DNA of 64,000 bases from Psychroflexus sediminis (lineage in GTDB: Bacteria; Bacteroidota; Bacteroidia; Flavobacteriales; Flavobacteriaceae): positions 62,001 to 126,000 of the forward strand of contig NZ_FNCW01000006.1 of NCBI RefSeq assembly GCF_900099815.1. The letters run 5' to 3'. Shown here one piece after another: positions 8,674 through 18,064 of this stretch; position 1 is the stretch's first letter; each line of letters opens with the position of its first letter. Both the position numbers and the translations under genes were made by a program. The notes below the pieces were generated by a model. That model saw nothing but the letters and a program-made list of their open reading frames with translations. It did no database searches and had not been told where the DNA came from.

Positions 8674-10389
8674 ATGAAACACACCTGTATTCAGTTAAGC
8701 TGTCTGCTGCTTATTTTGTCTTTAAGCTTTAGCTGCCAAAAAGAGAAAAACTCAGTTAGTAAAGATGGCTTTGAAACCACTATAGCAGATTCTGCTATGG
8801 TGGTTTCTGCACGTAAGGAAGCTTCCGGGATAGGTCTGGATATCATGAAAAAAGGCGGAAATGCCTTTGATGCTATGGTGGCAACAGAAATGGCCCTGGC
8901 GGTTTGCTATCCCTTTGCAGGTAACCTTGGCGGAGGCGGTTTTATGGTGTACAGAACCCATGAAGGCCAAACCGGTGCTTTGGACTATCGGGAAAAGGCT
9001 CCGTTTTTGGCCACCAAGACCATGTACCTTGATAAAGAAGGGGTTCCCAGCCCACAACTGAGTAGACTCGGAAGTCTGGCCATTGGAGTTCCAGGGACAG
9101 TAGCAGGCATGTTTAAAGTCCATGAGAAGTTCGGGACTTTACCCATGGCGGAATTACTTCAGCCAAGTATTGATCTGGCCAGAACCGGTTTTGTGGTGAC
9201 CTCGAAGCAGGCAGATATGCTTAACACACTACAATCCACCTTCTTACAGGTCAATAAAGACTCTATTCTGTATTCCAGAGCATTTCAAAGCGGAGATACG
9301 CTTAGAAATATCGCTCTGGCTAAAACCCTAGAACGAATTTCTAAACATGGACGTTCTGAATTTTATAGCGGAACAACGGCAGAGATTTTAGTTGATTTTA
9401 TTTCAAAATATGGCGGAATTATAAGGCTTCGAGACCTGAAAGCCTACGAAGCGGCGTGGAGAGCACCCATTGAGGTCTCTTATAAAGAACTCAAAGTCAT
9501 TTCCATGTCTCCCCCCTCCAGTGGGGGCATTGTGTTAGGTCAAATTTTAATGATGCTAGAAAATCATGAGCTTAAAGCTTTAGGTCATAACTCTTCAAAA
9601 TACATTCAGTTGCTTACCGAAGCAGAACGCAGAGCCTATGCAGACAGAAGTTTTTATCTGGGCGATCCGGATTTTGTCAACATCCCACAGGATAGTCTTC
9701 TCAGCGAAGATTATACCAAACAACGTATGCAGGGATTTACATTTGAAGCGGCAACACCTTCAAAAGACATTGGACATGGGAAGATTTCAGGATTTGTCGA
9801 AAGTAAAGAAACCACCCACTACTCTATCGTAGACCCATTCGGGAATGCGATTGCTGCAACCACGACCCTGAACGGAGCCTATGGATCTAAACTTTACAGC
9901 AATGAACTCGGTATTTTTCTGAATAACGAAATGGATGATTTTAGTGCAAAACCAGGTTTTCCCAATATGTTTGGACTCATTGGTGCAGAAGCCAATGCTA
10001 TCGAGCCTGGCAAGCGGATGCTGAGTTCCATGACACCCAGCATTGTGGAAAAGGATGGAGAATTTTGGATGAGCCTGGGTTCGCCTGGCGGATCCACCAT
10101 TATCACCTCTGTACTTCAAACTATTTTAAATGTGTACGAATTTGATATGTCTATGCAGGAGGCCGTAAATGCGCCCAGATTTCATCATCAATGGCTGCCC
10201 GATGAAATCACATTTGAAACTCGTGGATTTGACTCTGATTTACTGGACTCTCTAAGAGCAAAAAATTATAAGGTGATTCAACAGGACTCTAAGATTCTGG
10301 GGAAAGTAGATGCCATTTTAAAATTACCAAACGGGAAACTACAGGGAGGTGCAGATTATCGCGGAGATGATACCGCCCTTGGGTTTTAA
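8674..10389 (+). CDS. ggt: Gamma-glutamyltransferase, predicted lipoprotein
   Basis: Cleaves or transfers the gamma-glutamyl group of glutathione and related compounds. The 571-residue precursor should self-process before the catalytic Thr (T380) in ETTHYSIVD, giving large and small subunits. Other signatures are [19 protein letters not shown] and, in the small subunit, the SSMTPSIV and GSPGGSTI segments. The N-terminus ends in a lipobox (LSFSC, C21), so the enzyme is probably membrane-anchored outside the cytoplasm rather than free in the periplasm. It begins 17 bp after the Usp gene and is the last gene of the porin-BCCT-Usp set. A different function for the family member, such as cephalosporin acylase, is less likely. 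Confidence 0.94.
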   Translation: MKHTCIQLSCLLLILSLSFSCQKEKNSVSKDGFETTIADSAMVVSARKEASGIGLDIMKKGGNAFDAMVATEMALAVCYPFAGNLGGGGFMVYRTHEGQTGALDYREKAPFLATKTMYLDKEGVPSPQLSRLGSLAIGVPGTVAGMFKVHEKFGTLPMAELLQPSIDLARTGFVVTSKQADMLNTLQSTFLQVNKDSILYSRAFQSGDTLRNIALAKTLERISKHGRSEFYSGTTAEILVDFISKYGGIIRLRDLKAYEAAWRAPIEVSYKELKVISMSPPSSGGIVLGQILMMLENHELKALGHNSSKYIQLLTEAERRAYADRSFYLGDPDFVNIPQDSLLSEDYTKQRMQGFTFEAATPSKDIGHGKISGFVESKETTHYSIVDPFGNAIAATTTLNGAYGSKLYSNELGIFLNNEMDDFSAKPGFPNMFGLIGAEANAIEPGKRMLSSMTPSIVEKDGEFWMSLGSPGGSTIITSVLQTILNVYEFDMSMQEAVNAPRFHHQWLPDEITFETRGFDSDLLDSLRAKNYKVIQQDSKILGKVDAILKLPNGKLQGGADYRGDDTALGF

Positions 10390-10522
10390 TTCCAAGGCTT
10401 TGATTTACAGATGACTAAAATCTGCTTTAAGAATTTCGTAAAATTGTCTTGTTTAAAAAAAGGTTTTAATAGAATTTAAAGCAAATATTTATTATTTTTC
10501 CCTGATAAAAATTAAAGTTCTC

Positions 10523-12298
10523 ATGGCATCACTAAAACGCTTATTTGATTTTCCATACTACCAACTGGAAAAATATAATTTAAACGACGCTCTTGTAACC
10601 AAATATGACGGGGTATGGAAATCTACTTCTACCGAGGAATACATCGAACAGTTCAATAAAATTAGTCGAGGTCTGTTGAGACTTGGTGTAAAGCCTAATG
10701 ATAAAGTTGCCATTATTTCCACCAACAACAGAACCGAGTGGAACATTATGGATATTGGTATCATGCAGCTGGGAGCTCAGGACGTTCCTATTTATCCAAC
10801 CATTTCTGAAGAAGATTATGCGTATGTGCTTAACCATAGTGAATCCAAGTTTTGTTTTGTCTCTGATAAAGAGGTGTATGACAAAGTAATGGCTATAAAA
10901 GGTGAAGTGGAATCTCTAAAAGAGGTTTATACCTTTGATCAGATAGAAGGAGCCAAAAACTGGACAGAAGTTTTGGACCTGGGTGCCGACGAAAGCAATC
11001 AAAGCGAGGTGCTTTCTATCATGAATAAAGTAACCGAAAACGATTTAGCGACCTTAATTTATACTTCAGGAACAACTGGACGACCAAAAGGAGTTATGCT
11101 TTCTCATAAAAATATTGCCAGTAATGCTATCAACAGTTCTACACGACTGCCATTAGACAAAGGAAATGCAAAAGCTTTGAGTTTTCTTCCTGTATGTCAC
11201 GTTTATGAGCGCATGCTGCAGTATATGTATCAGTTTAGCGGAGTAAGTATTTATTTTGCAGAATCTATAGAGACGATAAGCGATAACCTTAAAGAAGTAA
11301 AACCAGAAGTGATGTCTGCTGTGCCAAGACTTCTTGAAAAAGTATATGACAAAATCATCGCTAAAGGGGCCGATCTTACGGGTGTGAAGAAAAAATTATT
11401 TTTCTGGGCTGTAGAACTTGGATTGAAATACGAACCTTACGAAGGCAACGGCTGGTGGTATGAAACCCGTTTAAAACTTGCGCGAAAATTGATTTTCAGC
11501 AAGTGGCAAGAAGCTTTGGGAGGAAATCTGCAAGTGATTGCATCCGGAAGTGCAGCTTTACAGCCGAGATTAGCAAGAGTTTTTAATGCAGCTGGAATGG
11601 GGGTTATGGAAGGTTATGGTCTTACAGAAACCTCGCCAGTGGTGTCTGTAAACGATATGCGCGATGGGGGATTCAAAATAGGAACTGTTGGCCGGCCAAT
11701 TGCAGAAACCGAAGTGAAAATTGCAGAAGATGGCGAAATCCTGGTCAAAGGTCCACAGGTCATGATCGGTTATTATAAAGACAAGGAAAAAACGGATGAA
11801 GTCTTAAAAGACGGATATTTTCATACAGGTGATATTGGAGAAATTGATCAAGACGGTTTCCTAAAAATCACAGACCGTAAAAAAGAAATGTTTAAAACTT
11901 CAGGAGGAAAGTATATCGCTCCTCAGATCATTGAAAATGTAATGAAGCAATCTCGCTTTATAGAACAAATCATGGTTGTTGGAGAAGGTCAAAAAATGCC
12001 TGCTGCCCTGATACAATTGAATAAAGAATTTGTTACTGAATGGGGAGAACGAAAAGATCTAAATCTCGGTGAATCCCTTTCAGAAATGGTGAAAAATCAA
12101 GACTTGATAGATAGAATTCAGGAAGAGATCGATTTATACAATCAGAAATTTGGAAACTGGGAGAAAATTAAAAAATTCGAATTAACTCCAGATGAGTGGA
12201 CGGTTGAAGATGAACACCTTACGCCTACAATGAAGTTAAAAAGAAAAGTGATAAAAGAAAAGTATATGGATCTTTACAATAAAATTTACTCCAACTAA
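10523..12298 (+). CDS. Long-chain fatty acid-CoA ligase (AMP-forming)
   Basis: A 591-residue ANL-superfamily enzyme that activates fatty acids to acyl-CoA through an acyl-adenylate. The phosphate-binding loop YTSGTTGRPKGVMLSH lies near residue 180, the A5 region EGYGLTETSP near 370, DGYFHTGDIG near 430 and the hinge DRKKEMFKTSGGKYI near 450. The C-terminus ends with KLKRKVIKEKY, typical of the eukaryote-like long form common in Bacteroidota. Chain length is inferred from family resemblance. It has its own 133 bp upstream region and is followed by a strong terminator, so it is probably monocistronic. Confidence 0.92.
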   Translation: MASLKRLFDFPYYQLEKYNLNDALVTKYDGVWKSTSTEEYIEQFNKISRGLLRLGVKPNDKVAIISTNNRTEWNIMDIGIMQLGAQDVPIYPTISEEDYAYVLNHSESKFCFVSDKEVYDKVMAIKGEVESLKEVYTFDQIEGAKNWTEVLDLGADESNQSEVLSIMNKVTENDLATLIYTSGTTGRPKGVMLSHKNIASNAINSSTRLPLDKGNAKALSFLPVCHVYERMLQYMYQFSGVSIYFAESIETISDNLKEVKPEVMSAVPRLLEKVYDKIIAKGADLTGVKKKLFFWAVELGLKYEPYEGNGWWYETRLKLARKLIFSKWQEALGGNLQVIASGSAALQPRLARVFNAAGMGVMEGYGLTETSPVVSVNDMRDGGFKIGTVGRPIAETEVKIAEDGEILVKGPQVMIGYYKDKEKTDEVLKDGYFHTGDIGEIDQDGFLKITDRKKEMFKTSGGKYIAPQIIENVMKQSRFIEQIMVVGEGQKMPAALIQLNKEFVTEWGERKDLNLGESLSEMVKNQDLIDRIQEEIDLYNQKFGNWEKIKKFELTPDEWTVEDEHLTPTMKLKRKVIKEKYMDLYNKIYSN

Positions 12299-12312
12299 GG
12301 GGTTCATGCATT

Positions 12313-12342
12313 AAAAAGGAGTCTAATTTTAGGCTCCTTTTT
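12313..12342 (+). terminator. Rho-independent terminator after the acyl-CoA ligase gene
   Basis: The arms AAAAAGGAG and CTCCTTTTT pair around an AT-rich loop and end in a T run, 15 bp after the stop codon. A mirror A tract allows weaker function on the other strand. Confidence 0.85.
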
Positions 12343-12388
12343 AGTTTTAAATCGATTATTAAAAGAATAAATTAGAGTTCTTTGTCCT

Positions 12389-13582
12389 ATGAATCCATCA
12401 GCTTCAGGTTGGCTAATTAAGTGTTTACATCGCATCAGCGAATCCACCATTCTATCTTTAAATGAGAATGAATTTTACGACAGGTTAAGAAAAACTGGCT
12501 TTATATATGGATCCAGCCAAAGCAGTTTGATTCTTCTAACCAAAAATCTCAAATACACCCAGCAAGAATTAGCAAAAATAAACCTCCTTGTTACTCTCGT
12601 CTACGTGGATCATCAAATTTGTGAAGACCAGCCTGGCAGTGAAATCATAATTAGACTTATAGGCTTTTATGAATCGCTACATTCTCAAAAAGAGTTTCTA
12701 AAGTCGATTTTCAAATTCAAAACTAAAGCTGAACAAAAATTGGAACAGCTCATTCATAAGCGTGTTCAAACCAATGAAGGTCTTATTCAAAAGAATTTCA
12801 GCCACCTTATTACCAATGCTTTATTGTTTACAGATGTATTGACTTACAGAAAAAGCCTGATGACATCAGTAAAGCCAAGCGATTATGCTAAAACTTTGGA
12901 AGGCTTGATTATGCAGACGGTTTTCTTAGCTCTGGATAAAAAAACCAATAAAACAACTTACGATTCACTCATCCTGAAACTTATAAAAAGCTCTTTGCGT
13001 TATCATGCCACTGATACTGAAAATGTGATGAAAACTCAAGGTATTGACTATAGCCCGGTACTCAGTAGCATGGGAAGTTTGTATGTCTTCGATCTGGCCT
13101 GCATGGCGGTTTACAGCGATGAAGAAATTGAAATCAGTGAACTGAAATTCATGAATATTCTGGGATCCGACTTGAATCTTACCGAGTCTCAAACCCATAA
13201 AAGTATTGAGTTTCTATTTCATTTTGTTTCTGAGTACAGACAGCATATTGCTTATTTTCATTTCAGTAATCCCCTAAATCACTTTTACCAAAAAAATCAG
13301 AAGGCTGTAAAACTCTTACTGAGCAGAAATAAAAATCGGCTGTATAAGGAAATTATCCAGAGCAAAGAACTGGTATATCTGCTTTCCCAGTCAACACAGC
13401 GAGAACTGAACGCAGATGAAAAACTAAAAGTTAAAAGTCAACTTTATGACATTTTCAAAAGCATTCCCTCCCTTGCCATTTTTGTGATGCCGGGAGGCAG
13501 TGTTCTACTTCCCATTATCATAAAATTCATTCCTCAACTCCTGCCTTCGGCCTTCAATGAAAATTATGAGAAAGATGAATAA
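12389..13582 (+). CDS. LETM1-related protein with TerB-like middle region
   Basis: A 397-residue protein. The C-terminal segment (about 352-386) with SLAIFVMPGGSVLLPIIIKF resembles the membrane-associated LETM1 domain of mitochondrial cation-exchange proteins. The centre (about 225-265), with MAVYSDEEIEISELKFMNIL, resembles TerB-type helical repeats with acidic loops. Homologues in flavobacteria have been called LETM1-related biofilm-associated protein; I recall that name but cannot verify it here. The hydrophobic PGGSVLLP stretch suggests membrane association. No partner genes are apparent: its own leader precedes it and the next gene is convergent. The molecular function is unknown. Confidence 0.75.
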   Translation: MNPSASGWLIKCLHRISESTILSLNENEFYDRLRKTGFIYGSSQSSLILLTKNLKYTQQELAKINLLVTLVYVDHQICEDQPGSEIIIRLIGFYESLHSQKEFLKSIFKFKTKAEQKLEQLIHKRVQTNEGLIQKNFSHLITNALLFTDVLTYRKSLMTSVKPSDYAKTLEGLIMQTVFLALDKKTNKTTYDSLILKLIKSSLRYHATDTENVMKTQGIDYSPVLSSMGSLYVFDLACMAVYSDEEIEISELKFMNILGSDLNLTESQTHKSIEFLFHFVSEYRQHIAYFHFSNPLNHFYQKNQKAVKLLLSRNKNRLYKEIIQSKELVYLLSQSTQRELNADEKLKVKSQLYDIFKSIPSLAIFVMPGGSVLLPIIIKFIPQLLPSAFNENYEKDE

Positions 13583-13661
13583 CATTCCAGATAGTAGATT
13601 AAAACCACTATAAGTACTTTGATTAAGGTAATCATAAGCTAAGGTTTTTAGTGTGATGGAT

Positions 13662-14507
13662 TTATTTGATTTCTATAGGACCTCCAGACTTTGATTTGTT
13701 TAATACTACATCACCTGTTGGCTGGTTCAAATACTTAATGTTTCCGCCACTGCTTGTTTCAGCCTTCAGGTTAACGACTGAATACACGGTCACATAAGCC
13801 CCTGATGAAGCTTTTGATGTGACATTTTCTGATTTTAATTTTTCGGCATCTACATTTGATCCACTTGAAGACTGGACCTCCAATTCACTTGTTGTACCTT
13901 CAAGATTAACCGAAGAACCTGAAGAAGATTCAACATTGACTGATATGGCATTCACATCTAAATAAGCCCTGGCTCCACTTGAACTATCCACAATTAGATC
14001 ATCTAGGTTTAAAATCAAATGAGCAGCAGAACCACTTGAGGTTTCTATATTCAAGGTGTTAAGTTCTAAATCTAAGGTCACTTCACCTCCACTTGAAAGA
14101 TCCAAATTGAGATTGTCAAAATTCAAGCGTTCCTGAGAAGTAACTTCAGTTCCGCTGGATACTTTTAAAGACTTTAATTTTTCAGTAAAATAAAGAGTAA
14201 TCTGTTTTGCATCTGCATTTGAAATCTGTTTGGAGGCTCCAATGATCAATTTCCCCTTTTTATTTTCATATTCAAAAACTTCAAATAAATTTTCATTGGC
14301 TTCCACTACCATATAGTTGGAAGAAGCAGGTTCTAAAATAACTTCCCAGCCTTTTTTGAGTTCAACATCGGTAAAGGAATCCAACATGATCTGCTCGGTG
14401 ATGACTTCGCCTTCACCTTCGATTTTTTCGAGATAATCAATGTTGATATTGCAGCCGAAAAACAATAAACACAGGCTGTATACTAGTGCGTAGGTCATGG
14501 TTTTCAT
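13662..14507 (-). CDS. GIN-domain (DUF2807) lipoprotein
   Basis: A 281-residue exported protein. The N-terminus carries a signal peptide with a lipobox-like LFFGC (C19). The body is the head-GIN (DUF2807) domain: a run of short strands with repeating SSG and SSGS turns (for example VESSSGSSVNLEG, VQSSSGSNVDAE), predicting a right-handed beta-helix. These proteins are abundant in Bacteroidota and their ligand is unknown. It is the third gene of a padR-pspC-GIN set, 5 bp after the PspC gene, so PadR probably controls it. Start and family are clear; the role in envelope stress is inference from neighbours. Confidence 0.88.
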   Translation of the reverse strand: MKTMTYALVYSLCLLFFGCNINIDYLEKIEGEGEVITEQIMLDSFTDVELKKGWEVILEPASSNYMVVEANENLFEVFEYENKKGKLIIGASKQISNADAKQITLYFTEKLKSLKVSSGTEVTSQERLNFDNLNLDLSSGGEVTLDLELNTLNIETSSGSAAHLILNLDDLIVDSSSGARAYLDVNAISVNVESSSGSSVNLEGTTSELEVQSSSGSNVDAEKLKSENVTSKASSGAYVTVYSVVNLKAETSSGGNIKYLNQPTGDVVLNKSKSGGPIEIK

Positions 14508-14512
14508 AAGAT

Positions 14513-16081
14513 TTAGTTTTGAAGGGTTAATGAATCGGTTTTCATACTGCTATCCAAGGGTTTCCAGGTATTCTCCTTATAGTCTAAATAGGTGTTATAA
14601 TATGAGCGTTTGAAGTTTCTTACTCTGCTAAAATCCAACAGACTTTTATCTAAATACACAATCCTGTCCTTTGGTATATAAACAGTTACTTCAACTTTCA
14701 TATCTTCTTTCAGGAATTCTGGCTGAGTCAGGAGATAGGTGTCGAGTTCTAAATTAGAATTCTGCAGTTCGAAGTCATAATCGATTAAAGAAGCCCTTTC
14801 TCTGGCCTGCGATTCACTTGAACCAAAGCTTTTTTTGGTAACTCTTACCTTCAATTCCTCATCATTGGAGGTTCTGAAATTGACATATACATTGGGACTG
14901 TATAATCTGCTTGTATTGGATTCATCCTGGACTATTTTCTGAAGTTTACTCTGTCTAAGTTCATCTGAAAACAGAAGGTTTGCATCCATCTTGATTCTTA
15001 AAGTATCTTCAGAAGCGAGGGCCAGTGACTTTACCTCTACCACTTCGGCATCATAACTCACCTCGAGTTCTTTTTTAATACTTAGGGTCGTGATTACAAT
15101 GACACAAAGTATCCAAATGCCTACTAAGGTGATGTGGCTTATTTTACCAATCGATTTAAGGTTGGAAAAGAGCAATTTCAGGCTTAAAATAAGCAGATAG
15201 AAAAAAGGGATTGCTCCTACCAGGAAAAACAAAACGACCTGAATCCAGTATGGAACTCCAAGAGAAAATATTTCCATAGTAGTGAAATCTCCTAGTTCGA
15301 AGATGGATATAGTTCCAAAGCTGAACAAAAAAATAAGAGATCCAACCAAAACCACGCCAGAGATGATTAACAATATAACCCCTAAGAATTTTGATATAAA
15401 AACACCAAGGGCTTTTAATACTTCTCCAAGACCGTCAAAAAACTTAGTGACTCCAGATTTGGTCTGCTGACCGTATTTGTCATAATCTATATCCCCCACT
15501 TTATCTGCGAATTTGGAATAGCTCTCTTTCACCTTGCGTTCTATATTAGATAAATTTACAGGCTCACCCTGCATATCTAGCTTTTGAGCCGTTGTTCTTG
15601 CAGCTGGAGTTACTGCCCAGAGGATTACATAAATAGCTACTGTCGCCCCAAAGGAAAACAAGGCTGAAACGATCCAAATGAGTCTAATTACAATTAGATT
15701 TAGTCCCAGGTAATGATGCAGACCGGCTGAAACTCCACCTATATAATTGTTCTCAATATCTCTATATAACTTTCGAGAGGTTCTCGCCCTTGAGGAGGTA
15801 GAGGTTGAATCTTCATCGTCAATCTTATAAGCTTCAGGCTCACCCATGATGGCAATCATCTCATTCACTTGAGAAAGATTGATGACCTGCTTTTCATGTG
15901 TCATCGACTCCGTAAAGAGTTCTGCAATTCTAGCTTCAATATCCTGAAGAATTTCGTCTTTGCTTTCCTCTTTTGCCAGATAGCTTTCTATGGTTTTTAA
16001 ATACCTGTCCAGTTTAATAAACGCATTTTCATCGATGTGAAAAAACACATTTGCTAGATTAATGTTGATTGTCTTATTCAT
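14513..16081 (-). CDS. PspC-domain membrane protein
   Basis: A 522-residue inner-membrane protein. Residues about 1-75 form a helical N-terminal region. Residues about 100-160 form the PspC domain (RKLYRDIENNYIGGVSAGLH and IYVILWAVTPAA). Three further hydrophobic segments lie near 225-255, 275-300 and 315-335, and the C-terminal part is soluble and probably extracytoplasmic. PspC domains occur in phage-shock envelope-stress systems; in Bacteroidota they are commonly paired with a PadR regulator and a DUF2807 protein as here. Its start overlaps the padR 3' end by 8 bp, implying translational coupling. Confidence 0.9.
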   Translation of the reverse strand: MNKTININLANVFFHIDENAFIKLDRYLKTIESYLAKEESKDEILQDIEARIAELFTESMTHEKQVINLSQVNEMIAIMGEPEAYKIDDEDSTSTSSRARTSRKLYRDIENNYIGGVSAGLHHYLGLNLIVIRLIWIVSALFSFGATVAIYVILWAVTPAARTTAQKLDMQGEPVNLSNIERKVKESYSKFADKVGDIDYDKYGQQTKSGVTKFFDGLGEVLKALGVFISKFLGVILLIISGVVLVGSLIFLFSFGTISIFELGDFTTMEIFSLGVPYWIQVVLFFLVGAIPFFYLLILSLKLLFSNLKSIGKISHITLVGIWILCVIVITTLSIKKELEVSYDAEVVEVKSLALASEDTLRIKMDANLLFSDELRQSKLQKIVQDESNTSRLYSPNVYVNFRTSNDEELKVRVTKKSFGSSESQARERASLIDYDFELQNSNLELDTYLLTQPEFLKEDMKVEVTVYIPKDRIVYLDKSLLDFSRVRNFKRSYYNTYLDYKENTWKPLDSSMKTDSLTLQN

Positions 16082-16418
16082 CGTTAGTTTGTTTTTTTGA
16101 AGTAATTTTTGTGACTGCGAAACTCAATTCGGTCCAAGTTTCTGAAAGTTCGCTGAGAAAATCCTTCCCGTCTTCAGTAAGGCCATAGTATTTACGAGGT
16201 GGCCCCCCTGTGGATTCTTCCCATCGGTACGATAGAAGATTTGCATTTTTTAGCCTGGTTAGCAAAGGGTAAATCGTTCCTTCAACAACCAGGAGCTTTG
16301 CGGACTTCAACGTGTCAAGGATTTCTGCAACATAAGCATCGTCATGACTCAGCACAGACAAAATGCAATATTCCAGGACTCCCTTGCGCATTTGAGCTTT
16401 AGTGTTTTCTATTTTCAT
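16074..16418 (-). CDS. PadR-family transcriptional regulator
   Basis: A 114-residue winged-helix regulator. The N-terminal signature MRKGVLEYCILSVL leads into the recognition region and the wing with EGTIYPLLTRLKNANLL and the Y-R-W-E-ESTGGPPRKYY turn, and a short C-terminal dimerisation helix follows. PadR proteins usually repress their own operon and respond to small molecules or membrane stress. Here the downstream PspC and DUF2807 genes are the obvious targets. The promoter carries a 14 bp perfect palindrome overlapping the -7 element, consistent with autorepression. Family assignment is firm; the inducer is unknown. Confidence 0.94.
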   Translation of the reverse strand: MKIENTKAQMRKGVLEYCILSVLSHDDAYVAEILDTLKSAKLLVVEGTIYPLLTRLKNANLLSYRWEESTGGPPRKYYGLTEDGKDFLSELSETWTELSFAVTKITSKKQTNDE

Positions 16419-16442
16419 AATCTCCTTTTAAATAATATATAA

Positions 16443-16474
16443 CAAAGATATATCTTTTAGACACTACTTTGCAA
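16443..16474 (-). promoter_or_regulatory. padR operon promoter with overlapping palindrome
   Basis: Read on the minus strand: TTG (16472-16474), a 21 bp spacer, then TATCTTTG (16443-16450), matching the Bacteroidota promoter form. The palindrome AAAGATATATCTTT at 16444-16457 covers most of the -7 element, where a bound repressor would block initiation. PadR is the natural candidate. Confidence 0.55.
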
Positions 16475-16673
16475 TACATAGTAATATAATTTAAAATTTT
16501 ATTAACATTAGCCTGATGCTGATTTTTTTGATATAGTTCAGAAGCATTAGTAAAATCAGTACACCCAGCTTTTTTTGAATGAAATAAATAAAGTCAAATA
16601 GAATTAGAAAAAAATAAAATCACAGTATTGAATTGAATAAATGACTACCTTGAAACTTCAAAATAGAATCTCA

Positions 16674-17126
16674 ATGAAGCTTTCTCCCTCCAAAATCAAT
16701 TTGTTTTTATTGTCCAAATTACCTTCCGCCTGGCTTTGCGGAGTTCGAGTAAAAACGATAAATGCACAGCTGTGTATGACCACTGTCACTCACCGGTGGA
16801 TTAATCAGAACCCCTTCAATAGTATGTATTTTGCTGTACAGGCTATGGCAGCAGAACTGAGTACAGGAGCTATAGTTATGAAAGAAATCAGCGACAGCGG
16901 TGAAAATATTTCCATGCTGGTTCAGGAAAATTCCTCAAGGTTTTATAAAAAAGCCAAAGGAAAAATAAGGTTTACCTGTGAGGATGTGGAGCTGGTTCAA
17001 GACAGCATCAAAACCTGTCTTAAAGAACCTGAAGGACTAAAATTCTGGATGACTTCGACAGCTAAAAACAAATCTGGTGAAGTGGTATCAGAGTTTAAGT
17101 TCCAATGGACCGTCCGGAAAAAATAA
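16674..17126 (+). CDS. DUF4442 hotdog-fold protein
   Basis: A 150-residue protein from the ATG at 16674 (MKLSPSKINLFLLSKLPSA). An in-frame ATG 33 bp upstream adds residues unlike family N-termini, so I chose the internal start. HRWINQNPFNSMYFAVQAM and ELSTGAIVM are the recognisable DUF4442 segments; the family has a hotdog fold related to acyl-CoA thioesterases, but activity is unproven. It is soluble, stands alone on the plus strand and is divergent from padR across a 255 bp AT-rich gap. Confidence 0.85.
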   Translation: MKLSPSKINLFLLSKLPSAWLCGVRVKTINAQLCMTTVTHRWINQNPFNSMYFAVQAMAAELSTGAIVMKEISDSGENISMLVQENSSRFYKKAKGKIRFTCEDVELVQDSIKTCLKEPEGLKFWMTSTAKNKSGEVVSEFKFQWTVRKK

Positions 17127-17260
17127 ATTTATGCTAATAAAAAACAAAATTTATGACATTTATCATAATAAACCAGGTATGAAATTGTTATATTCACAGA
17201 AACAATTTATATGACATACTTCTACATAATTTTTAAAATTTTTTAATGATGCCCAGAGCA

Positions 17261-17443
17261 ATGTTTGAATACACTAAAGAAATTTTGAGAAAAGTAAGTT
17301 TTGATGCCCATCTCTTTTGCAAAGAATTAAAAAAGGCGACAGAACGCTTACTTCCTTACGAACTTGACGAACTTAGAGACTTTATTTTAAGTTTGATAAA
17401 AAAGAATCCATCTTTAAAACAATGTATGGTTTACCTCGATTAA
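17261..17443 (+). CDS. Small conserved flavobacterial protein
   Basis: A 60-residue protein, if translated from the third of three in-frame ATGs (17246, 17249, 17261); MFEYTKEILRKVSFD matches my memory of a small protein widespread in Flavobacteriaceae, while the preceding MMPRA does not. It is helical and charged, with ELKKATERLLPYELDEL in the centre; there is no signal peptide or membrane segment. The function is unknown. It is followed by its own terminator, which supports a separate short transcript. Confidence 0.65.
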   Translation: MFEYTKEILRKVSFDAHLFCKELKKATERLLPYELDELRDFILSLIKKNPSLKQCMVYLD

Positions 17444-17464
17444 TATTAAACATCACCTTAAATT

Positions 17465-17500
17465 AAATCCATTATTCCTCCGAGGAAATAGTGGATTTTT
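17465..17500 (+). terminator. Terminator after the small protein gene
   Basis: AAATCCA pairs with TGGATTT around inner TTATTCC/GGAAATA arms, and a T-rich run follows. It lies 22 bp after the stop. Confidence 0.75.
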
Positions 17501-17531
17501 CTTTTATATGTACCTTTACTCAAAAATTTAA

Positions 17532-18059
17532 ATGTCTAAAATCACAGCCTTCACAGGATCCAATTCACAGACTTCCATCAACGATAATTTGTTGCAGTAT
17601 GCTTTAAACTTTATAAAGAAAGCGAATGTCAATTATATTGATTTGAAAGCTTTGGATGTTCCGATGTATTCTGAAACCCTTGAAAATTCGAATGGTATTC
17701 CAGAAGATATTAAAAATTTAAAATCCGAGATCAAAAAAGCTGACGCCTTAATCGTTGCCGTCAATGAGCACAACGGAGCGATGTCTGCTTTTTTCAAAAA
17801 TATAACCGACTGGCTTTCTCGAAGTGACAGCGAATACCTTAAGGACAAACCCATTTTTTTGATGTCTACCTCACCCGGTAAAGGTGGAGCTCAATCAAGT
17901 TTAGAATACACGACCAATAATTTTAAAAAATTTGGTGGAAACGTTATTCATAATTTTAGTCTGCCTTCCTTTGAAGAAAATTTTGATGAAAATGGAATGA
18001 CAGATAAATACAAAGCCCATCTCGAATCTTTACTCACCACTTTTGAAAACGATTTATAA
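17532..18059 (+). CDS. NADPH-dependent FMN reductase-type flavoprotein
   Basis: A 175-residue flavodoxin-like protein of the NADPH-dependent FMN reductase family. The N-terminal FMN phosphate loop is in ITAFTGSNSQTSINDNLL, followed by ALDVPMYSE and the flavin-contacting EHNGAMSAFFKNITDWLSR near residue 80, and STSPGKGGAQSS near 113. It is probably a cytoplasmic quinone, azo or FMN reductase; the substrate is not predictable. It ends 5 bp before pabB and may be co-transcribed with pabB, tilS and dsbD. Confidence 0.88.
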   Translation: MSKITAFTGSNSQTSINDNLLQYALNFIKKANVNYIDLKALDVPMYSETLENSNGIPEDIKNLKSEIKKADALIVAVNEHNGAMSAFFKNITDWLSRSDSEYLKDKPIFLMSTSPGKGGAQSSLEYTTNNFKKFGGNVIHNFSLPSFEENFDENGMTDKYKAHLESLLTTFENDL

Positions 18060-18064
18060 GCGAT

